Positions 9,085 through 18,273 of a stretch of DNA of 64,000 nucleotides are shown here, in pieces (the stretch's first letter is position 1; each line of letters opens with the position of its first letter). The notes under the pieces were generated by a model that saw nothing but the letters and a program-made list of their open reading frames with translations, made no database searches and had not been told where the DNA came from. This DNA comes from Olivibacter sp. SDN3 (lineage in GTDB: Bacteria > Bacteroidota > Bacteroidia > Sphingobacteriales > Sphingobacteriaceae). The stretch is from contig NZ_CP060497.1 in the NCBI RefSeq assembly GCF_014334135.1, positions 5,890,001-5,954,000 on the forward strand, read 5' to 3'. Made by a program: the position numbers and the translations under genes.

Positions 9085-10510
9085 AAACAGCATATATAAA
9101 TACTTAGGGATCTTTTGTGTATCCCTAACGTACATGGCTTGTAAAACACCTTCCTTAGTGGAAAAAACCGAGGATAAAGCTATCCCTACGCGTTACAGCA
9201 ACTCCCAGGATAGCATCAATAGCGCAACAGTACAATGGAAAGAATATTTTACCGATCCATACCTGAATGCCTTAATAGATACAGCCTTGGAAAACAATCA
9301 GGAACTGAACATCACGCTACAGGAGATTGAGGTAGCCCGAAACGAAATCAGAGCCAGAAAGGGAGAATACCTGCCCTTTGTTGGTGTAAGAGGTGCTGCC
9401 GGTTTCGAAAAGGTAGGCCGCTATACCAGTAGAGGCGCCAGCGAAGCCACCACAGACATCAAACCGGGTAAGGAAATGCCAGAACCCCTGCCCGACTATC
9501 TTTTGGGTGCCTACGCCACTTGGGAAGTGGATATCTGGAAAAAGCTACATAATGCCAAAAAAGCTGCAATAAGCAAATACTTATCGACCGTGGAAGGCAA
9601 AAACTTCGTTATTACAAATCTCATTGCCGAAATTGCCAATGCCTATTACGAGTTATTGGCGCTTGACAATCAACTGGATATCGTTAGAAAGAACATGGAT
9701 ATACAAAGTAATGCTTTGGAAATTATGAAATTACAAAAAACGGCAACAAGGGTCACTGAGCTTGCGGTGCGTCGGTTTCAAGCCGAGGTATTCAATACCA
9801 AAAGTCTGCAATACGACATCCAACAGGAGATCACCGAAACTGAAAATAAGATTAACTTTTTACTGGCCCGGTACCCCCAACCGATTCCAAGGAATAGCAA
9901 AAACTTCGAAAACGCAGTTCCGCCAGTTGTACATGCAGGCATCCCTTCACAATTATTAGCCAATCGGCCAGATATCAAACAGGCAGAAATGGATCTCGCC
10001 GCCTCAAAGCTAGACGTGAAAGTAGCTAAGGCGTCTTTTTATCCGTCTTTGGGCATTTCTGCATCCATTGGTTACCAAGCTTTTAACCCGAGATACCTCA
10101 TCAATACACCGGAATCATTGGCTTACTCCTTGGTTGGTGATTTGGTAGCTCCGCTGGTTAACAGGAATGCCATAAAAGCCACCTACTATAGTGCCAATGC
10201 CGAACAGATACAGGCGGTGTACCATTATGAGCAGACCATTTTAAATGCTTATGTTGAAGTCGTTAACCAACTGAACAAGATCAACAATCTCGAACAGCGT
10301 TATGATCTGAAAGCTAAGCAAGTGGAAGCATTGACCCAATCAATCGATATATCCAACAGTCTTTTCAGTTCAGCAAGAGCGGATTATATGGAAGTGCTGT
10401 TAACACAAAGGGATGCGCTGGAATCAAAATTCGAGCTAATAGAAACCAAGAGGCAACAAATGAATGCCCTGGTCAATATCTATCAAGCTTTGGGAGGCGG
10501 TTGGAATTAA
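9077..10510 (+). CDS. Outer-membrane efflux lipoprotein (OprM/NodT type)
   Basis: The third part of the tripartite exporter, 477 residues. The signal ends in YMAC (Cys22 lipidated). Two outer-membrane-efflux repeats are seen: the first starts at DPYLNALIDTALENNQEL and the second at LLANRPDIKQAEMDLAASKL, the standard NodT-family marker. LGAYATWEVDIWKKLHNAKK is the conserved beta-barrel strand. It should form a trimeric channel through the outer membrane. It overlaps the pump gene by 8 bases and is followed by a strong terminator, so it closes the operon. Confidence 0.93.
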   Translation: MHKNSIYKYLGIFCVSLTYMACKTPSLVEKTEDKAIPTRYSNSQDSINSATVQWKEYFTDPYLNALIDTALENNQELNITLQEIEVARNEIRARKGEYLPFVGVRGAAGFEKVGRYTSRGASEATTDIKPGKEMPEPLPDYLLGAYATWEVDIWKKLHNAKKAAISKYLSTVEGKNFVITNLIAEIANAYYELLALDNQLDIVRKNMDIQSNALEIMKLQKTATRVTELAVRRFQAEVFNTKSLQYDIQQEITETENKINFLLARYPQPIPRNSKNFENAVPPVVHAGIPSQLLANRPDIKQAEMDLAASKLDVKVAKASFYPSLGISASIGYQAFNPRYLINTPESLAYSLVGDLVAPLVNRNAIKATYYSANAEQIQAVYHYEQTILNAYVEVVNQLNKINNLEQRYDLKAKQVEALTQSIDISNSLFSSARADYMEVLLTQRDALESKFELIETKRQQMNALVNIYQALGGGWN

Positions 10511-10533
10511 ATGTGGTTTGGCATTTGTCTATA

Positions 10534-10557
10534 AGGGCCCCGCACTCGCGGGGCTCT
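10534..10557 (+). terminator. Rho-independent terminator of the efflux operon
   Basis: GCCCCGC (10537-10543), loop ACTC, GCGGGGC (10548-10554), extended by further pairs on the outside and followed by CTTTATAA. A GC-rich hairpin 26 bases after the channel-gene stop. Confidence 0.85.
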
Positions 10558-10724
10558 TTATAATAAATAATAGTAACGTTATGCATTTCCGGAACGAGTT
10601 GTTCAACGCCACTAAAAACATTTTTCGGTCAATCGGTTTTTTATAGTCGCCACCTTCTATCTGCAAAAAGAATTTTCTTGTTTTGTCCAATAACGAAGTA
10701 GGAATTGGCTCTTCGTTTGTTTGC

Positions 10725-11210
10725 CTATTTTTGTTCTATTAGTTTTTCCGCCGTTTTTTTAATCGTCACAATGGTCGTTCTCCAATAAAATTCCAGATGC
10801 TTGCGAATTGTCTCTGTAGGAAAATTTTCGATGCTGATTGTTAATTGTGTCTGTTTGTCAACAGGTATTAAAATAAATTGAAGAATTGTATAATTATCTG
10901 ATATGTCCGGAAGTCGGGATATCGAACTTAGATGACTATAGCTCAATTTTTTTTCTGTGTCATATTGTAGTACAAAGCCTTTAGATACAAAGTTAACATG
11001 ATGAAAACCACTAATCAGGATTGGGGAATTAATCTTCCAATCAGTATTCACTTTTATTTTCATTTCTGGTTCTCCCATCCATTCTCTCATTACTTCAGGG
11101 TTAGTCAAAGTATTCCAAACTTTAGCAGGATCAGAATTTATTGTAACAGTCGTTGAAAATTTATCTCTCATTCCATTATCTATTTGAGGTTTGTCAATCG
11201 TTACGGTCAT
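10725..11210 (-). CDS. SRPBCC / AHSA1-like domain protein
   Basis: A protein of about 161 residues of the START/SRPBCC fold related to the Aha1 C-terminal domain. The motif TTVTINSDPAKVWNTLTNPEVMREWMGEPE is diagnostic (strand, helix, W-x-G region); the end is the long C-terminal helix FYWRTTIVTIKKTAEKLIEQ. Such proteins bind hydrophobic ligands; the ligand is unknown. I chose the ATG at 11210 because the domain begins there; the frame is open to a GTG at 11288, but those extra 26 residues do not belong to the fold. It is an isolated gene in an AT-rich accessory stretch. Confidence 0.7.
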   Translation of the reverse strand: MTVTIDKPQIDNGMRDKFSTTVTINSDPAKVWNTLTNPEVMREWMGEPEMKIKVNTDWKINSPILISGFHHVNFVSKGFVLQYDTEKKLSYSHLSSISRLPDISDNYTILQFILIPVDKQTQLTISIENFPTETIRKHLEFYWRTTIVTIKKTAEKLIEQK

Positions 11211-11842
11211 GTTAGATGATTGTCCGTCCGTGATGATTTTTCCAAAAGTTAGCGAAGGGCTGCCCACCTCTACAAAAGATGATAGCACTATAGCAAGCCG
11301 AAGCCGTTTTTGTTTGTTAATTTAATTTATTTCAGCGAATAAAAACGAAGGCAAAATAGTAGCGCGAAGATAAGTTTTAAATTTCAGCCAGCCTTTTGGC
11401 AATACCTTGTTAGCGGTTCGTTGTTTTCTTATCTTTCTTAATATCAGGAAGCTGCCTTATAATGTGGCTTATAAGTCAAGCCGATGTTCTTTCATCATTG
11501 CTCTTGGTTTTAGCCAAAAACTGTAGAGCGTTACAGCCATATGAGGCCCTTTTGCAATCAAATATGATAGTTTGTCAACTATACTAATATAGGCAGATAA
11601 AACGGTAATTTCATCGGGCTTTCGCCAGTATGCCGTTAAAAGGTCGAAAAGTACACACTTAAATCTATAATAAACAAAAAAGAGCTAACATGCTTCAACA
11701 TGTTAGCTCTTACTTATCGTTTTAGTTGTACTCCAAACAGGATTGTTGTCGAACGATTTTATCAATAGTTTGAAGAGAATTGCGGTTTTGGGAGACATAG
11801 AAAACAGATTCTAAAAATGAAAGCAGAATCGTTGTCGAATAA
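11211..11842. other. Gene-poor gap with an orphan reading frame
   Basis: No complete gene is supported here. On the minus strand a frame without a recognisable start runs from about 11704 down to a stop at 11469 and reads like protein (for example FWLKPRAMMKEHRLDL at its end), so it may be the tail of a lost gene. It overlaps the terminator at 11681-11710. The rest is AT-rich with scattered stops. Confidence 0.35.
11681..11710 (-). terminator. Terminator of the antitoxin-toxin operon
   Basis: A perfect 12-bp stem: AGAGCTAACATG (11681-11692), loop CTTCAA, CATGTTAGCTCT (11699-11710). Read leftward, the hairpin is followed by TTTTTT, so it terminates minus-strand transcription coming from the toxin gene. 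Confidence 0.85.
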
Positions 11843-12217
11843 CTACCTCGTGATTTTTAACCCTTCAATACGTTTGAAGTGCTTTTTGTTGAATGTGACA
11901 ATAGGTAGTTCGTTCACTATACAGGTAGCCGCAATAAATATGTCTCTAAATTCTATCATTTGATTATTGAGCCTTAATCTATGATAGATTTGGGCTGCCT
12001 TGATAGAAACGGCATCTGTAAAAGGGAGAACAGTGAGGTCCTCCGTCAACATTTTGACATCATGTTCTTTTTCCTTTGTTGTAGCTCCCATATACAATTC
12101 ATAAAGCGAAACTGCGGAAATGTATAAATAAGGTTGATCCGAAAGGCGATACAGCATGGTAACTGTTTTATCTTTAGACCGAAGATGCTCGATGAATATA
12201 CCCGTGTCAATTACTAT
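11843..12217 (-). CDS. PIN-domain (VapC-like) toxin without a canonical start
   Basis: The frame encodes a PIN-domain ribonuclease toxin. The fold is visible in full: VIDTGIFIEHLR with the first catalytic Asp, ISAVSLYELYMGA with the conserved Glu, and MIEFRDIFIAATCIV with the distal acidic residues, then PIVTFNKKHFKRI. The stretch carrying the first Asp lies upstream of the first ATG (12157), and no ATG, GTG or TTG occurs in frame between the preceding stop (12250) and that Asp. The only codons where a start would be expected are ATA (12215-12217), GTA or ATT. Starting at 12157 would remove the catalytic Asp. It overlaps the antitoxin stop by a few bases. It is either started at a rare codon or disabled. 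Confidence 0.7.
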   Translation of the reverse strand: MVIDTGIFIEHLRSKDKTVTMLYRLSDQPYLYISAVSLYELYMGATTKEKEHDVKMLTEDLTVLPFTDAVSIKAAQIYHRLRLNNQMIEFRDIFIAATCIVNELPIVTFNKKHFKRIEGLKITR

Positions 12218-12426
12218 TGTTGTGGCTTGAAACCCCCAAAGGCTTTCTTACTTTCTTCTAAAATGTTGACGTCTTCATCGGACCAAGTTGTTACTTTAGT
12301 CAGTTTTTTTTTGTAAATGGGCGCGTTAGATTTGCTTTCCTGTTGAATGGTCACACCCAACCCTTTAAGTATTTGCTTTACCAAAGAACTTTTGCTTTCG
12401 GGGATATTGACAACTAGCCTTTCCAT
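12214..12426 (-). CDS. Putative antitoxin partner of the PIN toxin
   Basis: A 70-residue protein immediately upstream of, and overlapping, the PIN toxin. MERLVVNIPESKSSLVKQIL is a strand plus helix of the kind that dimerises in small antitoxins, and the C-terminal half is basic then acidic (TWSDEDVNILEESKKAF), a likely toxin-binding tail. I cannot name the family with certainty. The gene ends with CAA CAA TAG. The TAG overlaps the expected toxin start, which is ATA; a G in place of that A would give ATG for the toxin and TGG followed by TAA for the antitoxin. Confidence 0.65.
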   Translation of the reverse strand: MERLVVNIPESKSSLVKQILKGLGVTIQQESKSNAPIYKKKLTKVTTWSDEDVNILEESKKAFGGFKPQQ

Positions 12427-12724
12427 AATAACAAATTTATAAAAATTCTACTAAATAATCACCTGTAACAAAAAAACCGTAAACCCAACATACGTTGAAC
12501 TTACGGTCATTCGTTTTCAGTACAGAGAACGGGGTCTTTTTAGAACTGTTGATGAGCTTCTTAAAGATTTTAAAATCAATAACATCGAAAAAGAGTGAGA
12601 AATGAGTTATTAGTTGTGGGATTTTTTTAGAACATCTAGACTTTCAAAATTTGGAGGGAAGAGGGAGATTCCCTACCGCCAAGGAGTTTCAGGCCCGCTG
12701 GAGACTGACCTCTGGGTTAAAAAA
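12427..12724. other. Intergenic remnant DNA upstream of the fucosidase
   Basis: About 300 bases without an assignable gene. A hairpin (ACCGTAA at 12476-12482 with TTACGGT about 25 bases on) has a T-run on its minus-strand side and may be an old terminator. Around 12530-12600 a plus-strand frame ends VDELLKDFKINNIEKE before a stop, possibly a gene tail. Base composition changes to the GC-richer style of the fucose locus after this point. Confidence 0.3.
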
Positions 12725-12725
12725 A

Positions 12726-12790
12726 GTCGATAAAGTGATATATCTCGTCGAAATTGGGCAAGAGTGTTCTGTATAATATCCTTAGCTTTG
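12726..12790 (+). promoter_or_regulatory. AraC-type operator and promoter of the fucosidase gene
   Basis: Two direct half-sites, GTCGATAAAGTG (TCGA at 12727) and GTCGAAATTGGG (TCGA at 12748), are 21 bp apart. A TAGCTTTG -7 box follows at 12783-12790, 35 bp after the second TCGA. The same layout recurs at 14761-14825 and 22153-22218. No -33 TTG is present at normal spacing, which fits an activator-dependent promoter. Confidence 0.75.
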
Positions 12791-12885
12791 GATAATATTT
12801 CACGCCATTTTATAAACCACGTTTTCAGAACAAAATTTCAGAAAACTGATTTCATACCAAGACTGAAAAGTAAGAAGAGAATCCA

Positions 12886-14529
12886 ATGAAAAGAAGAAGT
12901 GTAATAAAAGCCCTGGGAATAGCAATACCCGCCCTTTGGCTGAGCAGGTCGGCCGCTGGTTCAGGTTTGCGCACCCTGCATGCCAATGCTCCGATTGCCA
13001 AAGCCAACTTTAAGCCAGATTGGAAGTCGCTCGAGCAGTACCGGGTTCCCGACTGGTTCCGTGATGCAAAATTCGGTATCTGGGCACACTGGGGTCCTCA
13101 ATGCCAGCCAGAAAGAGGCGATTGGTACGCCAGGGGTATGTATCAGGAAGGAAGCGATCAGTACAAATACCATGTGCAAAAGTACGGGCACCCATCCAAG
13201 TTTGGCTTTAAGGATGTGATCAATGAGTGGAAGGCTGATAAATGGGACCCCGAATCGCTATTAGATCTTTATAAGCGCGCGGGTGCCCAGTATTTTGTTG
13301 CACTGGCCAACCATCATGACAATATGGACCTCTACGATAGCAGCCATCAGCCGTGGAATGCCGTTAAGATGGGGCCGAAAAAGGACCTGATGGCGGGCTG
13401 GGCGAAAGCGGCAAAGAAACGGGGTTTACGTTTCGGTGCAAGCGTACACGCTGCACATGCCTGGACATGGTACGAGACCGCTCAACGGGCAGACAAAAAA
13501 GGGACGCTGAAGGGTGTTCCCTATGACGGAAAAGTAACCGAATCTGACGGAAAGGGTAAATGGTGGGAAGGATTTGACCCGCAGGACCTCTATGCACAGA
13601 ATCATCCCCTGAGTGAGAATAGCCTGGACGACGGGATGATTCACCGGCAGTGGCATTGGGGCGAGGGCGTCAATGTTCCTACGAAGAACTATTGTGATAC
13701 TTTTCATGACCGGACTGTCGAACTGATCGATAAGTATGCGCCTGACCTGGTGTACTTTGATGATACGGCCCTGCCTTTGTGGCCCATCGATGATGCCGGA
13801 CTCCGGATTGCCGCCCATTATTACAACACCAATCAGCAAAAACATAAGGGCAAGCTGGAGGCGGTTATAAATGGGAAAATTCTGGATGAACAGCAACGTA
13901 AATGCATGGTGTGGGATATCGAACGCGGGCAGAGCAACCAGATCGAGGAAGATCCCTGGCAGACCTGTACATGCATCGGCGCCTGGCATTATGACAGGCG
14001 GATCTATGATAATAAAAGCTATAAGAGCGCGAAGACCGTTATCCATATGTTGGTTGATGTGGTCAGTAAAAACGGGAATCTGTTACTGAGCGTTCCCCTT
14101 CGAGGAGACGGTTCTATTGATTCGGAGGCGCAGAAAACCGTTGAGGGCATTGCTTCCTGGATGGACGTTAACAGCGAGTCCATCATCGGTACCAGACCCT
14201 GGAAGCTTTTCGGGGAAGGGCCTGCGATGGAAGGTGCCGCGCCGCTTTCTGCCCAGGGTTTCAATGAAGGAAAAAACAAGCCTTTCACCGCGCAGGATAT
14301 ACGATTTACGACTAAGGGTGATGTGCTGTATGCCATTGTCATGGGATGGCCAGAGGCGGAAAACCTGTTGGTCAAAAGCCTAACAGCTAACAACCGCAGG
14401 GTTAAAAGCGTAACGTTTGTGGGAACAAATGAAAAGCTGAAATTCAAACAGACAGCCGATGGTCTTGAGGTCACATGGCCGCAGGTTGCAGATGGAAGCC
14501 AGCCTGCATATGTACTAAAGATCAGCTGA
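12886..14529 (+). CDS. GH29 alpha-L-fucosidase, exported
   Basis: This 547-residue glycoside hydrolase should release terminal L-fucose from oligosaccharides. The N-terminus MKRRSVIKALGIAIPALWLS is a Tat-like signal, so it acts in the periplasm or at the surface. The GH29 catalytic barrel shows WFRDAKFGIWAHWG (about 58-71), YFVALANHHDNMDLYDS and PDLVYFDDT; Asp292 in the last motif is the probable nucleophile. A MLVDVVSKNGNLLLSVPLRGDG segment closes the barrel, and a C-terminal beta-sandwich follows. It stands alone between its own operator/promoter and terminator, and is the clearest clue that the locus handles fucosides. Codon use is GC-richer than flanking genes. It appears intact. Confidence 0.9.
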   Translation: MKRRSVIKALGIAIPALWLSRSAAGSGLRTLHANAPIAKANFKPDWKSLEQYRVPDWFRDAKFGIWAHWGPQCQPERGDWYARGMYQEGSDQYKYHVQKYGHPSKFGFKDVINEWKADKWDPESLLDLYKRAGAQYFVALANHHDNMDLYDSSHQPWNAVKMGPKKDLMAGWAKAAKKRGLRFGASVHAAHAWTWYETAQRADKKGTLKGVPYDGKVTESDGKGKWWEGFDPQDLYAQNHPLSENSLDDGMIHRQWHWGEGVNVPTKNYCDTFHDRTVELIDKYAPDLVYFDDTALPLWPIDDAGLRIAAHYYNTNQQKHKGKLEAVINGKILDEQQRKCMVWDIERGQSNQIEEDPWQTCTCIGAWHYDRRIYDNKSYKSAKTVIHMLVDVVSKNGNLLLSVPLRGDGSIDSEAQKTVEGIASWMDVNSESIIGTRPWKLFGEGPAMEGAAPLSAQGFNEGKNKPFTAQDIRFTTKGDVLYAIVMGWPEAENLLVKSLTANNRRVKSVTFVGTNEKLKFKQTADGLEVTWPQVADGSQPAYVLKIS

Positions 14530-14578
14530 TCTTTATGGTGTTAAATTCCTGAATTAGTTAATTGGTTCATAATGGTTG

Positions 14579-14607
14579 GTGTGCCCCGGAAGGGGCACAC
14601 TGTTTTT
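14579..14607 (+). terminator. Terminator after the fucosidase gene
   Basis: GTGTGCCCC (14579-14587), loop GGAA, GGGGCACAC (14592-14600), then TGTTTTTG. A strong hairpin that separates the fucosidase from the susC unit. Confidence 0.88.
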
Positions 14608-14759
14608 GAGGGCCCCACTTCGCTTCAAGAGTCATACGCATCAAAGAAAAGTAAAGCGATTTCATGTTCCTGCTTTAGGTTGGAAATGGAATGCCTTCTA
14701 ACCTTGCGCTGCAAACGGTGATGAAGCAGTCTGGCAAAAAATATCGATAGATCTAAAAT

Positions 14760-14825
14760 ATCGATAAAGTGCAATAAATAGTCGAAAAAGGGATCAAATA
14801 AGTGGAGTAAAAGCAGTTACCTTTG
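14760..14825 (+). promoter_or_regulatory. AraC-type operator and promoter of the fucose susCD unit
   Basis: Half-sites TCGATAAAGTG (14761) and GTCGAAAAAGGG (TCGA at 14782) are exactly 21 bp apart; a TACCTTTG -7 box lies at 14818-14825, 36 bp after the second TCGA. An extra partial half-site (ATCGATAG near 14743) is out of register. The layout matches the operators at 12726 and 22153. Confidence 0.78.
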
Positions 14826-15200
14826 ATTATTGTGTAAAACCGATTTAAAACTGCTGATACCTTATATAGCTAATTCCTGATATTCAATATTTTATCCGGT
14901 CAGCCAAGCATTTTTTGGCGGGAAAGCCTTTGCAGTTACCAATGTATTTATTGTCTTTTTGACACTAATAGGAAAACAGGGATGCCCTTAAAACTAAATA
15001 TATGATTACCAGAAGAAACAACTGCATACGTTATGGATGATACCGTTTACGTTAATCCTGTAACCAAATTTTAAACCGATAAAATGATATCCCGATAGAT
15101 GGCCTGCGAAGCCTTTACCGGGTAGGCTAACCGCTAATACCTCTCCCAACGGCATCCAGAATGGGCGGTAGGGACAAATAATAACCAAAACTAAAATCTG
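14826..15200 (+). other. Long leader region ahead of susC
   Basis: If transcription starts from the TACCTTTG box at 14818, about 370 bases of untranslated leader precede the susC ATG. No convincing small gene is seen. Short inverted repeats exist near 15109-15127 (AGCCT/AGGCT). A second promoter nearer to susC cannot be excluded, but I see no TAnnTTTG box there. Confidence 0.4.
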
Positions 15201-18200
15201 ATGGAAAAAATAAACTATTCCACATCGCTCAGACAGGGCATGATGTCTATCCTGCTGCTATGCTGGTGCGTAATATTGGCCCATGGTCAGCAGACGCACG
15301 ACCTTTCGGGACAGGTGACCGATACCAAGGGCGCGCCCTTGCCGGGAGCGAGCGTAACAGTGAAGGGCTCCCCGCAAGCAATTTCCACTAATAACGAGGG
15401 CCGCTTCAGCCTCAAACTTTCCACCATACCGGCTACTTTGGTGGTCACCTTTACAGGCTTTGAAAGAAAAGAAGTCCATGTAACGGAACAGAAGACACTG
15501 ACCATTCCGCTGGTGGAACTGGCGGCAGATCTCGATGAGGTCGTTGTTGTCGGTTACGGTACCCAGAAGAAAGTGAACCTGACCGGTTCGGTCTCCTCGG
15601 TTTCCGCAGCAGAGATAGAGGATAGGCCCATTACGCAGGCTTCGCAGGCCTTGGCAGGCCTGGCCACCGGTGTTTCGGTCTCCCAGAGTGCGGGGCGGCC
15701 CGGAAATGATGGCGCCGCTATCCGCATCCGGGGACAGGGTACTTTTTCGGGCGCCGGTAACGAACCGCTGGTACTGATAGATGGGCTGGCTGCCTCGATG
15801 AACGATATCGATCCCAATAATATCAAAAGTATATCCGTGCTGAAGGATGCAGCTTCTGCTTCCATTTACGGTACGCGGCGCCAATGGGGTCATCCTGATA
15901 GAGACCAAGCGCGGTACCAGTGGCCGGCTCCGTGTTTCTTACAACAATACTATCGGCTGGCAACAGGTGACCCAGCTCCCTGATTTTGTGGGTTCGGCCG
16001 ACTATGCCACACTTTTCAATGAAGCTAACCGCAATGTGGGACAGGCGCAGAGTTATACGGATGAGGAGATTGATAAGTTCCGTTCGAGAACCGACCCGGA
16101 CAACTATCCGGACGTACCTCATCTTAAAAACCTGTTATCTTCCGGATCGGGTTTTCAGATGAACCATAATGTTTCTTTCTCCGGCGGTTCCGAAAAGAAT
16201 TCCTATCTATTCTCCTTGGGCTATCTCGATCAGGATGGCGTGGTGGCCAAAAACAATTATCGACGCTATAATTTCATGCTAAACTCGGATAGCAAAATCT
16301 TGGATAACCTGACCCTAAAGGTGAACATGACGGGGAATGACGCGAGGACCAATGAGCCCAGGCAATTCGATGGGGAAATGATGAGCATGATCGGTTTTGC
16401 AGTAAGGCAGGGTCCCATCTATGCGGGACGGAAATCGGACGGCACTTTTGGCTATCAGGATAACTACAGTCCAGAGGCATGGCTATCGAGCGAATCGTTC
16501 GTGAACCGCGCCAACAGGTTCTTCCTGGGCGGCACGGAGCTTGCCTGGGAAATTGTTTCGGGACTTACCCTAAGCGGAAAAGCCGGATACAATTATACAA
16601 ACTACACCAATAACAGTTTTGCTTCTGATTTTATTTTCGATGCCAATAAACGCTTAGGCCCGAATAATCTCACCGTCAACTCGGGAGACAACTCGTTAGT
16701 GACCCTCCAATCCCTGCTGCAGTTCAATAGGACTTATGGAAAGAATGCGATCAATGCGCTGGGAGGCTATTCAGAAGAAAGGTTCCGCTCTGACTGGACG
16801 TCCGCTTTCCGGGATGATTTTCCGAGCAACCTGCTGCATGAGCTGAATGCGGGATCTTCGGCCAATATGCAATCGTCAGGTTCGGCTGCCGAATGGGCAT
16901 TGCGCTCGTTCTTCGGACGGATAAATTATATATTGGACGACCGCTATCTTTTTGAGGTGAATGCACGTTATGATGGGACTTCACGCTTTCCAAGCGAAGG
17001 CCGTTGGGGCCTGTTCCCTTCGATCTCGGCCGCCTGGCGTATTTCCGAAGAAGCCTTCTTTAAAGAAAATTTCCGCGGAGTGGACAATCTCAAGTTGCGT
17101 GCCTCCTGGGGAACGCTCGGAAACCAGAATATCGGGAACTATCCCTACCAGAATGTACTGAGCCTGGGCAATAACTACCCCGTCGGCGGTGTCCTGCTCC
17201 CGGGTGCCCGTTTGACGACACTGGCCAACAGCGATATTACCTGGGAAACGACCGAGGTCAGGGGAATAGGGCTTGACTTTTCACTGCTGCAGGGTAAGCT
17301 CGCTTTCGTAGCGGACTATTTTGACAAGCGGACGCGGGATATCCTGTATAATCTTACGGTATCGAGTGTGCTGGGGTTGACGCCTTCGGAAGTAAACGCC
17401 GCCTCGGTAAGGAACAACGGGTTTGAATTCCTGATGGACTATCGCACTTCCATTGGAAAGGTAAACATCGGTTTTAGTCCCAATTTCACCTATACGAAGA
17501 ACCGTGTCACAAAACTGGCCGATGGCCTAATGCAGGATATCGCCAAAGGCCTTTTTGTCGGACAGCCGTTGGGCGCCATTTACGGCTATGTGGCCGATGG
17601 TCTTTTCCTGGATGAGAACGACATTGCGGTCTACCCGGGGCAGCCCTATGCCGCGCAGGCCGGATTCGTCCGGTATGCCGATATCGGCGGTCCCGACGGG
17701 GTGCCCGATGGCGTGGTCGACCCTGCCAATGACCGTACGATCATCGGCAACACCGTACCCAAATTTAGTTATGGCGCCACCATTCGCTTAGATTATAAAG
17801 GTGTTGATCTTTCGGTGCTGTTACATGGTCTGGCAGGCTTTGACCGGCAGATGGGCTCTTATCAGGCCTTTGCCTTCTACAATGGCGGGCAGATCCAGCG
17901 TTGGCAGGCCGATAACCGGTGGACAGCAGAAAACCCCGACCGGAATGCGGAATATATCAAACTTACTAGCCTGAATATGGGCTCTGGAACCATCATGCCA
18001 TCTACTTTTTGGAACCGGAACGCAAGTTTTCTCCGGTTGAAGAACATACAGCTAGGTTACTCGTTTCCGGAAAAAATCACCGATAAGATGGGATTGAACA
18101 GATTGCGTGTGTTCTTTAGTGGTCAGAACCTGTTCTCCATAAACAGCTTTTACCGGGGATGGGACCCGGAAATGGGACAGGGAGTAGGCGATAATACGCC

Positions 18201-18252
18201 GTTTTATCCCATAACAAGCGTATACACTTTCGGGGTGAACGTTAATTTTTAA
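15201..18252 (+). pseudogene. SusC/RagA-type TonB-dependent transporter, frameshifted
   Basis: A fucose-locus outer-membrane importer. Frame one (15201 to about 15880) gives a signal peptide, a carboxypeptidase-regulatory-like domain (LSGQVTDTKGAPLPGASVTV), the TonB-box region and plug (DEVVVVGYGTQKKVNLTGSV), and ends at SISVLKDAASASIYGTR. The protein then continues in another frame as GANGVILIETKRGTSGRLRV and runs through the whole beta-barrel to TFGVNVNF at 18252. The join is at 15873-15885, where ACGCGGCGCC is two bases short of the family's T-R-G-A coding sequence. Without repair it makes a plug fragment of about 225 native residues and no barrel. The partner SusD gene follows after 21 bases. 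Sequencing error is possible but the site is not a homopolymer. Confidence 0.88.
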
Positions 18253-18273
18253 TTGCAGCGAAATAATAACCAA

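Noticed and set aside
12640-12720. tRNA-derived attachment site left of the island
   Set aside because: ATTCCCTACCGCC has only weak likeness to the tRNA-Leu 3' end; no direct repeat is convincing.
13426-14474. Long minus-strand frames opposite the fucosidase
   Set aside because: Shadow frames caused by high G+C at third positions; no recognisable protein.
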